From contig BFEA01000329.1 of the NCBI GenBank assembly GCA_003427395.1, positions 37,359 through 82,775 on the forward strand: a stretch of DNA of 45,417 bases. The letters run 5' to 3'. Below the pieces are notes generated by a model. That model was given only the letters and a program-made list of their open reading frames with translations, was not told the DNA's origin and searched no databases. Shown here piece by piece: positions 22,255-30,633 of the stretch. Position 1 is the first letter of the stretch, and every line of letters begins with the position of its first letter. The stretch comes from Chara braunii (lineage: Eukaryota > Streptophyta > Charophyceae > Charales > Characeae). The position numbers and the translations under genes are program-made.

Positions 22255-22309
<55 letters not shown>
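22255..22309. repeat. (GA)n microsatellite
   Basis: An uninterrupted run of about 25 GA units directly abuts the 5' end of the U2-like sequence on the minus strand. Confidence 0.97.
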
Positions 22310-22312
<3 letters not shown>

Positions 22313-23423
22313 CAAACTCCGGGCGAGGGGGCCGCGCGGAATGGGCATAGCGATGGAAAGGCAACAGCGGCGGTGGCGGCGCCCAGTTGTCTACTTGCGG
22401 TTGAGCGCAGTGCGGAGTGTAAACATGGACTCAGATTTCTCAACGCCGCGCTCACCCTGGAAGGCACCATACTATTAGTAGCTGTGTGAGAGCTATGGTG
22501 GCGGAAAGGGAAAGGGCCCAGGCGTAACGGTTACCAAGCCTTTGAGTGGGCTAGGGAGCGCCTTTGTGCTCCTACTACGCCTAGGCATCCTGGCAGGCCC
22601 TCGATCTGACTGTCTGGACATTGACACCAGTATGATACATAACCTAAATGCACTCGACACATCTCGACTACCTGTATCCAGCCTTTTTTTTGGCTGAATA
22701 CATGCACTCCACACATGTCGACTACTTATTGAAGAGAATCTGGCTCCACTTCCAGTTCTATACATTTGTTAATCTCGGAGGGGCTAGCGCGAATGCGAAG
22801 CAGAACTAGCAGCGGCGGCGCTGCTGGGGGCAGTGGGAGAGCGCCCAGCAGTGGTGGGAGCGCGGTGGCAGCTCAGAATGACGACCTCCAGCCATGAAAA
22901 GTGCTCAATAACGGCACGTGACGCTCGGAACATTACGACGCTCTGAACATTACTCGGTCATATCCAAAGCACCAGCAGAAGAAAAAAAAAAAAGGCACCA
23001 GCAGTCGTCATCTAAGGAGAAAGTTGATGTCAGGCTGCTTGGGGATACTTGAATTTCCATGTATTCTGTACTTGGCGCTGTTCGTGGGATAGGTACATGA
23101 TTTTACTACCAGCATGATGGAAATTGGTTCTATCTGCATAGATTTACATTTTATTTGGTTGAGTCTAGTTTAGCCCTCTTTTTTTTTTCAAAGGAGGGTC
23201 CTAAATTTTTGGAGTCATAATCGGAATGCTGATGCATGTATCTGACCATATATACTGACTGGTTCGTTCACACTCTCCGCTAGGTCCTGGCTTTACCAGG
23301 CACTTCGAGTTGTGTTCATGTGTAGTCTTCATGTTTAGTGTTCACACTTACCTCTGCTTGAAGTTCATGTTTAGTCTTGACTCTTGACGCATTCACCCAT
23401 TGTCCTGCAATTAGGTATCTTCC
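22310..23423. other. Unassigned spacer with small direct and inverted repeats
   Basis: No gene is supported. At about 22620-22740 the words 'atgcactc-g/c-acacat-c/g-tcgactac' occur twice. Between them gtatccagcc and ggctgaatac flank a T run as an imperfect hairpin. A GC-rich stretch with gcggcgg-type repeats lies at 22340-22390 and 22800-22870. No promoter or ORF can be tied to it. Confidence 0.3.
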
Positions 23424-23531
23424 CTACCGTCACGCATGTAGAACACCCAGTAATTATCACCGTATCTGGGCTGAAAGTTGTGCCAAATACAGCTATAATG
23501 ACGGGGCGTTCTATTCGGGTGAAGACGGTAG
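23424..23531. mobile_element. 108-bp terminal-inverted-repeat element (MITE-like), copy 2
   Basis: It starts ctaccgtc and ends gacggtag. The right part (cgtatctggg, gggcgttctattcgggtgaa, gacggtag) aligns with the right part of the element at 21193-21303. The left arm has diverged so that only about 8 terminal bp plus scattered bases still pair. Two related copies 2.2 kb apart support a real family. Confidence 0.6.
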
Positions 23532-24310
23532 TGGGGGTTGGCATTTTCTGGAATTTGATTTGACGCTCCCCCCCTCACGATCAAGCCTTGCCTTGCTCTG
23601 CGCGATGGATCTGGCAGCAAGCAAGGGCGGCCGCATTAATTCGTATTGTAGTGTAGTCTGTTGACGGTTTCACAGGGCGCTGTGCTGTGCGAGGATGGGT
23701 GGGTGAATTCGGCTGCAAAGATGTTTACCAATGCACAGGAGAGATCCTGGGGGTCCTGTCGAATGCTTTCTCACTGGAATATGTACAGGGCCACAATAGT
23801 ACGCTAGGTGGCTCTGGGCTTGTCACATCCCGTTACTGGAGATATCCTCAGAACTTTTTTTTTTTTTTTTTTTTCAGGCCCACTGCTTATCATTTTAAAA
23901 TTGGTATAAATGCATGTTTTGTGTGTTTATTTCCATCATAGCTAAGCTGTGTGCGATAGCTCACGCTGCGTGTTGGAGGGCCGTCGTCGTGCGGAAGCCT
24001 TATGCTCGTCTTTACAGCTGTCTACATGGGGAGAGGAGGTTGGCATTTGGGTGGCCATCAGTTGTACTTCAGTTGTCTCGCAAAACCAAGACTGGTATGG
24101 TTCATGGTAGTAGGTAGCTCATGCTGCTGTTGTTGGTTTGAACTTCGATGGTGGTCCCCACAGCCCGGTACACTGTGAGATGAGTGCAAATCCGACTGTT
24201 CGTTTGCAGCTGCAATGTATTCGCGTCAGGGCCTGCTGAAGGGCCTCAGCTTGCATCTTAGCACACACATCAATTATATTATAATAGGCTGTTTGTCAGT
24301 GCGATACTCT
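23532..24310. other. Unassigned spacer with a poly-T tract
   Basis: A run of about 20 T (ending near 23875) could be the tail of a minus-strand retroposed sequence, but the body downstream matches nothing else in the window. Frames such as 23687-23941 show no motif. Confidence 0.3.
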
Positions 24311-24477
24311 TAAACCACCAGTACTTGGCCCATGCATCGGCCGCGGGGCGTTGTCGTTAACGCCCCACAACTTTTGGGGCCTCTGGGCCGATGATAAATC
24401 GCGTCAACAGCCCAGAGTGCGCCGCTGGCCTCCGCGAGTCGCGGGGAGGGGCCTGCGGCCGATGTACTGGAGGTTTA
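24311..24477. mobile_element. 167-bp foldback with nested stems (MITE-like or structured RNA)
   Basis: Outer arms of 14 bp (taaaccaccagtac at 24311-24324; gtactggaggttta at 24464-24477) pair with one mismatch. A second, perfect 10-bp pair (catcggccgc at 24335-24344 with 24455-24464) lies inside. Within are perfect 8-bp hairpins (ggggcgtt/aacgcccc, 24345-24366; ctctgggc/gcccagag, 24381-24417) and a smaller CCGCG/CGCGG stem. Such nesting fits a foldback transposon; a structured RNA is the alternative. No clean target duplication can be fixed. Confidence 0.5.
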
Positions 24478-24720
24478 ATAACCACTGCCACAACTGTGTT
24501 TCTGCTCCTAGGGCTTTTGATAGTAGTTTTGGTTGGTCTTGTGAGTGCATCTCGGTGTTGGACTTCTTTGACAGCTGGTGAAGTTTCTTGGAAAACACAT
24601 TGTCATCCACTCACGATAGACTGTAAGGTACTAACAGAACTATGGGCAGTGGCACTACGGAGTCAGTGTGAGTGCTGCCATTAGTGGATGGGAACGCTGT
24701 TCGATTAGTAAAGTTAACAT

Positions 24721-24802
24721 AGGAAGCAAACCTGAACTGTATCCATGGCGATCTTGGTTCATTGAATTAGGAAGCAAACTTGAACTGTATCCATGACGAT
24801 CT
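24721..24802. repeat. 48-bp tandem repeat with a dispersed third copy
   Basis: Units beginning aggaagcaaac occur at 24721 and 24769, both containing tgaactgtatccatg and cgatctt. The second runs into a T tract. A diverged third copy lies at 33926-33969, so the unit is part of a dispersed family. Confidence 0.75.
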
Positions 24803-25104
24803 TTTTTTTTTTTAAGAACCTCTTGGTTCTGGCTCTACCATTCTGGGGAGCAACAGTCCGGTTCCTATTCCCCTGGCAAGTCAATGGAAAGTACAAGGTT
24901 GACTCACCCCACGCTCCTCCCCATTATGGATGGGAGGCCCGAGTGGACGGCATTGATTACTTCCAGAAGGAAGGATGTACCACCCCTCACCCCTGTGCCT
25001 GTAGGTAGTCCTTTGTATGGCTTTGTATGCCTAATCCGTCGCTGGTTGCTCCTCTCAGCTGTGTGGCTGTCAGTTATTGCATGTATCTCTAGAGCAAACT
25101 GCGA
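24803..25104. other. Poly-T tract then weakly coding-like sequence up to the gap
   Basis: A T run at 24803-24814 is followed by a plus-strand open frame to about 25007 with balanced composition (for example ATVRFLFPWQVNGKY). No family was recognised, and the frame stops before the assembly gap. It could be the edge of a repeat lost in the gap. Confidence 0.2.
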
Positions 25105-25549
25105 NNNNNNNNNNNNNNNNNNNNNNNNNNNNNNNNNNNNNNNNNNNNNNNNNNNNNNNNNNNNNNNNNNNNNNNNNNNNNNNNNNNNNNNNNNNNNNNN
25201 NNNNNNNNNNNNNNNNNNNNNNNNNNNNNNNNNNNNNNNNNNNNNNNNNNNNNNNNNNNNNNNNNNNNNNNNNNNNNNNNNNNNNNNNNNNNNNNNNNNN
25301 NNNNNNNNNNNNNNNNNNNNNNNNNNNNNNNNNNNNNNNNNNNNNNNNNNNNNNNNNNNNNNNNNNNNNNNNNNNNNNNNNNNNNNNNNNNNNNNNNNNN
25401 NNNNNNNNNNNNNNNNNNNNNNNNNNNNNNNNNNNNNNNNNNNNNNNNNNNNNNNNNNNNNNNNNNNNNNNNNNNNNNNNNNNNNNNNNNNNNNNNNNNN
25501 NNNNNNNNNNNNNNNNNNNNNNNNNNNNNNNNNNNNNNNNNNNNNNNNN
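25105..25549. other. Assembly gap, 445 N
   Basis: Unknown bases; frames drawn through them are meaningless. A T run resumes at the right edge, which suggests the gap sits in or beside a homopolymer. Confidence 1.
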
Positions 25550-25835
25550 TTTTTTTTTTTTTAACTTTGCTTGGTATTAAAAGGACAAGAACAGAGGCCC
25601 AGGACCTCACAATTCAACCCGGATTGCTGAAAAACAGGTCCAGCATCCTATCTTGGGTATCAGACTGGAAAGCAGGTCCAGTGTCCTCAGAGGAAGAGAT
25701 AGAAAACTGGCTGGAAACCAGGTCCAGCGTCCTTTCCAAAAAAATATTTCCTAGTAATTCTAGCATCTCTGCATATGACGGAAGAAAATCAGGTCCGGCG
25801 TCCCTTTCTAGATTCAATGACATAGCTTTCTGATA
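25550..25835 (-). repeat. Poly-T tract and four copies of an 'aggtccagcgtcc' word
   Basis: After 13 T, the word aggtcc-a/g-g-c/t-a/g-tcc appears at 25636, 25674, 25730 and 25791. Three copies are preceded by gaaa-a/g-c-like bases. It equals the central word of the SINE-like core (gggtccagcgtccct) found elsewhere in the window. The stretch lies directly 3' of LINE C (minus strand) and may be its tail or a patchwork of short-element insertions. Confidence 0.5.
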
Positions 25836-28800
25836 GCCTTATGCGTTCTGCTGCTATCGTGATAGGAGTTCTTGCTGTACATACTGTTTTATTAGTTCCG
25901 TTACTTCTCCTTCCATGCGAACTCCCTCAATGGCGTATGTACAGCGCTTCCTCCAAAGTGCCCAAATAACCAATCTCCTCCCGAGCTGGAACATGTTGTT
26001 TTCAAAATCGTTGTCCGTGGGGGAGGTCCATGCTTCACAGAGCAGCGCCCTCCAATCCCGCGACCAAATCGATCCGGTGCCCAGGAGGCTTCATATCCTA
26101 TCCCACCAGCGCCAAGTGAGGACTGCCCCTGGGTAGGAAGATGTGTTCTATGGTTTTCGGGATCTTACGGGAGGGGAAAGCGTTATGGCAAGATTTGCAC
26201 CAGGGGAGCGCCAGGCCCTTCTGCTCCAAGAACGTGCGATCTATCAGCCAATTATTTGTCGGGAGACGGTGATGCTCAATCTGCCACTGCAGCAAGGCAA
26301 ATTTGGCCGGTTTGGATATCCTGGTTGAAAACCACCGGATAGGGCAGATGGTCTCCTGACTTATGTTCAGGTGGGCTATCCAGCGGGCTTTTACCATCCC
26401 CTTAATTTTCACCTTTGGCCGCAGTTCACGGTAGCCGGTAAGTGGCCTTCACTGATAGGCTAAATAAATATATGTTCGGGTTGGCTGGTGTTCTTCGTGC
26501 GGGTGCCCAGCGCCACTCCTCCGGGTCCAAAGGGAGTTCAGCAAGGGGTGTTCCGGGACGAAATGAGATTCATTCGTCTTTGTGTTTCAGTACACGGATT
26601 CTATGCAACTCCTCATTCTTCCACCACCTCACTGCGTCCGGCGTGTACCTGATGAGGATATTGTCCTTTCCCTTATGGAAGAGGTTGACCAAGGATTCGT
26701 TTGCCCTTACTTCCACCACATTACCAACACTTTCCTTGTCGTCCGGGGCTGCGACCCAGTCCCCTTCCACCAGCCGCGGTCCTTTACGAAGAGTGCGCAC
26801 CCAGTCAAGGGGAATGTCAAAGATCGGTGTTTCCAGGTTTCCTTCAATATCATGACAGTACCTCATCTGAACCCTCAACTGTGGCGCCGTTTTCCAGTCT
26901 CTGTTCGCCGGGTTCCCCCAGTTGGCATTCATATCCGAGACTGGCGTGAATCAGTCCAGCAATTGCTTAATCTCTTTCATGTTCTCGGGGGTGGCGTCCA
27001 CCATAACCGTCAGATCATCCGCGAACATCGAACATACGGGGATCGCCTCCTTGGGGAGGGCAGAGATCTGTAATTTTCTAAGGTCTTTGTTAGTACGGAG
27101 GTTCGCTGCCAATGCCTCCATCACAATGATGAACAGGAAGGGAGCCAAGGGGTCTCCTTGGCGGACCGACCATTGTAGCGAGATCACTGGTGCCATCAGT
27201 CCATTGACCTGGATACTCGTCGTAGCATTGCGGTGGAGAATCTCAGTCCATTGTCAGAAGGTTGGCCCAATGTTCATTTTCTGCATACACCTATCTAAAA
27301 AGTCCAGTCCACGTGGTCATATGCCTTCTCGAAATCGATGAAGACCACGGCGGCATTTTGTTTGTCCTGCCTTATTATCTTGAGGATCTCATTGACCAGC
27401 AAAACATTATCGTGGATTGTACGTCCCTTGACAAACCCGGTCTGTGTCGGGTGAATAATGTCCTCCAGAACCGGAATCAAGCGATTTGTCAAGGCCTTTG
27501 CTAACATTTTGTAGACAACTGTGAGCAAAGTTATTGGACGGTAGTTTTTAATGTCCATCAGGTCGCCTTTTTTGTGTAGTAAGGTAAGGACCCCTTGCCC
27601 TACCAGCTCCCTCATGTGCCCTGTTTCCCACACGTGGTGGTAAAACCCCATGAGGTCCGGGGCCATTAGTGTCCAAAACGTTTCCCAAAACTCTTTTGGT
27701 AACCCGTCCACGTCCGGGGTCTTTTCCTCCTCCATCTGCATCAGGGCTGTCCAGATTTCCTCCTTGGATAGGAGGTTGTCTAATTGTTCTTTTTGCTGGC
27801 CCGACAGGGCCTTCGTCATTGGCTCTAGAAAGTCTGTTATTTCCTTTCCCTAGCGACCCCCTCCCGTCTAGCGCATCTTGAAGTGAACAAATCTTTAAAA
27901 AAGGATCTTGCTATCTGCATGCATTATGGCGTGGAGGTCGCCACTTCTTGATGTTTTGACTGTGGAACATATAGTGCCTCTATCCTAGTTCTGCGTGCAT
28001 TTGCACGGGCCAGGCTGAAGAATTTTTTGTCCATTGATCCTTCCGTTTCATAGCGTGTCAGTCGCCCCCTGATACGTGTTCCCTCCCAATGTTGTGTTGC
28101 GAAAGTCTGGAGTTGTTGTCGTAGGGATTGTAGTTCGGACAACTCGTTTGGAGATGCTTGACTCTGGGGGTTTTCAAGATGTTGTTGTTGTTCGAGTTGT
28201 TGGAAACGGGTATGAATTTTCATTTCCTGTTAATTTTTTCGACACATTAACAGTTTTGAGTATTTTCTGCACTTTTTACCCAGATATAGTAATTTGTTGT
28301 TGAGCCAGTCTGTTTCGTGTGGTATGTGTTGTTTTTGTGTGCGCCAAAACACCCAACAGTCCTTGACGTAATTTTGAAAGGACTTTTGTTGCAAGGTGGA
28401 TACGTTAAGTTTATAAAAGCCAGGCCCATGATCAGGTTTCTTGCGGAACGACAAACTGACAGTGCACATTTTATGGTCAAGGCCGGGATGCGGGCTAGCG
28501 GGTAGGATTGCTGCCAATAGTAGCAATCCCCCCATATCCTCTGAAATTATGATTAAATCTATTCTAGACCTTGATTTGGCATCAGTCTCGGTTTTACGTG
28601 AGTGCGAATAGAATCGGGCGCTTGGATTGAGTCTCCGAAAGGAATCGAAAACTTTTAGCGAGAGACATAGATCCTCTATCATTCGTTCGCCCCTCCTCTA
28701 TATACAACGCGGTCGGGTAGGGTGTCTTCCACCTGTCCATCCAGCGGTTCGGGGCCGCGTTACAATCACCCGCTATAATTATCGGGACCCCGGGCGGGAT

Positions 28801-29226
28801 TTGTGCTTTCAGGGTCTCGAAAAATATCCTTCTCTCTCTCGCGGTATTCGGGGCGTAGATGCACAGTATACAAACAGTCTCCAATTCCAGGGTGACCAAA
28901 ATTGACACCCATCGGCCCCCTTCATGATCAACCACCCAATGTACCGGGTCCGCCCGAGATTCTAGGCGGATCCAGATGGCCACCCCAGCGCTCCCTGGTC
29001 TGCCCTGATTGCCTGATATGGCCATATCCTTTTATGGATGCGGTTGTGTTCCAGGGTGTCCATTAAATTTGTTTCGTGAATACATACAACATCTGGTCTT
29101 GCCCCCTACTCCTCTCACCAGATCCCATATTGCATTCTGTTTGTCCATTTTGCAGGAGGCCATGCCATGACGCTTAGGGACCGCAGATCCAAGTCTGTTG
29201 CCCTCTGGCATTGATTCCAGATTCAA
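25836..29226 (-). pseudogene. LINE C ORF2: endonuclease and RT with a deleted thumb/linker region
   Basis: The endonuclease is spread over shifted frames: a degraded start (29226-29032), AGVAIWIR and AGDCNAAPN (29025-28594), SRIDLIII and LDHKM (28682-28230). GDCN replaces the usual GDFN and LDH replaces SDH or FDH. The RT occupies 27819-27295 and 27196-26951: PKEFW, HKKGD, NYRPITLL, FIDFEKAYDHVDW, SVRQGDP and FADD (plus 27014-27025). After MNANW (about 26930) the sequence continues at once with ANRDW, which in LINE B lies some 280 residues further on. Frames to 26098 hold a zf-RVT-like segment (PWCKSCHN, IEHI). Stops and shifts are numerous. Confidence 0.85.
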
Positions 29227-29265
29227 TTTTTCCCGTACATTGCTTTGACCGGGTCCATGTCAGTC

Positions 29266-29586
29266 CTATTTGTCTTCAGGTCCATAAACGAGCCCATGGT
29301 AACTGTTCCAAGTCCTACCAGTTGTACCCGCCAATAAGCCCAACCTGAGAATAGCACTCAAGCATCTTTGGACGTCCTGCTCTGTCCAGGTCTCACTGGA
29401 CCTGATCTTGACTATTTGCAGTTCCTGGAGTTGGGTGTGGGTGTGCCACGTCAGTCCAGCATCTTTAGCTGGGTCAAAGCGGATGTCCACATCCCTCAGG
29501 ACGATTTTTTTTAGCCCGGATGTTACCGATGCCATGGCCTGCGCCCCTGGTGCGAGGGTATCTGTAATGCATGTTTCCAGCTGCAT
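29266..29586 (-). pseudogene. LINE C ORF1 C-terminal remnant
   Basis: A 106-residue frame matches the ORF1 C-termini of LINEs A and B in layout: TWHTHTQL, then 13 residues, then W. This fixes it as the end of ORF1, immediately upstream of ORF2. The rest of ORF1 is absent or unrecognisable to the right of about 29680. Confidence 0.6.
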
Positions 29587-29837
29587 CTATAAGATCCCTA
29601 TTGCTGCTTCTGTTTGGAAGTTTTTTGGATCCACCCAGAAGGAGGACAGGCCTTGTAACGTGAGACCACCTTGGCACCTTGTTTGCCCTTCCCGGCCGGG
29701 GACAGGCCTACCTGCCATTTCCTGTCCTTCACTCGCATGGGAATCAAGAGCAGTGCGGTTTGTGACAATGGCCCCGTGTCCTGACCCAGCTCGACTACAT
29801 GTCTAAGCTTCCTTCTTTGTTTCTTTTTTTGTTTTTT

Positions 29838-29858
29838 GGGGGGTGGGGGGTGGGGGGG
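29838..29858 (+). repeat. G6-T-G6-T-G7 tract
   Basis: Three long G runs separated by single T, after a T-rich stretch. This would be a strong G-quadruplex candidate if a fourth run were shared, since the runs are long enough. It lies between the LINE C 5' remnant and SINE-like core S3. Confidence 0.8.
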
Positions 29859-29980
29859 AATGGCCCTTGCGATATCCCTCTATCCTGACGGTGATAAGGA
29901 TTTCATTTCTTAGCACATGAGGTTCTCCACCTTGGCAAAGGCAAGAGAACCGTCGGAATTGAGGGCTTACCTGTCGGGCT

Positions 29981-30024
29981 GCTCCATCTATTGGTGGGGG
30001 CCGGCACCTGCTGGAAAGCGTTCC
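29981..30024 (-). mobile_element. Short-element core S3, partial
   Basis: The plus-strand words gctccatctattggtggggg and cacctgctggaaagcg match the core of S1, S2 and S4. The gggtccagcgtccct part is missing or altered (ttccattgatac follows), so this copy is truncated. No adjacent poly-T tail is evident. Confidence 0.55.
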
Positions 30025-30601
30025 ATTGATACATTGTATAGCACTGAGATTGGTGTTTGTTGTTTCCTAGGGCTGTGGTTATTACTTACTCATCCTGAGG
30101 CTCCATCATTCCATGGAGCTGCTAGTATCACCCTTCCCTTTTTAGGAGTACCCCTTGTCTATTAACCCAGCCCTTATTTCAGCAGCCCCCCTATTTGGTT
30201 ATTACTATGTCCGTACCCTGTATACAATATGTCACTGTCATCAAGGAAACTTGGATCGTATAGAGGGAGTGACTTAGAAGTCCGCCCACAGGCTGGCACA
30301 AGTGTGCATATTGGAATGCCTAACATTTTCATCCGTCCTTCCCTCCTTTGTCATATCCGTTGGACGTGGGTTTCACCGTATTTGTAGTGAAGAGTCTCTG
30401 CAACCGTGTGACCCTGTAGGATCGCAGGCATCAGATCCTCCTTCTGGCACCTTTTTCGTGCGTAGCAGGCTCTGTCGAGTTGGCCCAGTGTGCATATCCT
30501 GCTTGAGTCTTGTCACTGCCGACGAGATTGCGGCATGTGGATGTCGTCCACCGCACAATGACCGTCTGGGACCTTCTGCTCGCTGGCTGTCGTAAGTGAA
30601 G
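30025..30601. other. Unassigned spacer
   Basis: No open frame with a motif, no tail and no shared repeat. The 3' boundary of LINE D lies near 30600. Confidence 0.3.
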
Positions 30602-30633
30602 GCTTGGGGGACTGTCTTACCCTTATGTAGACC

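Larger units (their letters stand above)
25836..29680 (-). mobile_element. LINE C: degenerate, internally deleted L1-type retrotransposon
   Basis: From right to left: an ORF1 C-terminal remnant (29586-29266) and ORF2 (29226 to about 25836). It belongs to the A/B/D family but is more divergent: its endonuclease has GDCN and its RT has YKMLAKAL. The region between the RT and the C-terminal domain is largely missing compared with LINE B. It has no C-rich tail like A, B and D. Confidence 0.8.

Noticed and set aside
22255-22309. CRISPR-like or regulatory array
   Set aside because: It is a plain dinucleotide microsatellite without spacers.
24884-25610. Long open frames across the gap on both strands
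   Set aside because: They exist only because the 445 N are read as open codons.
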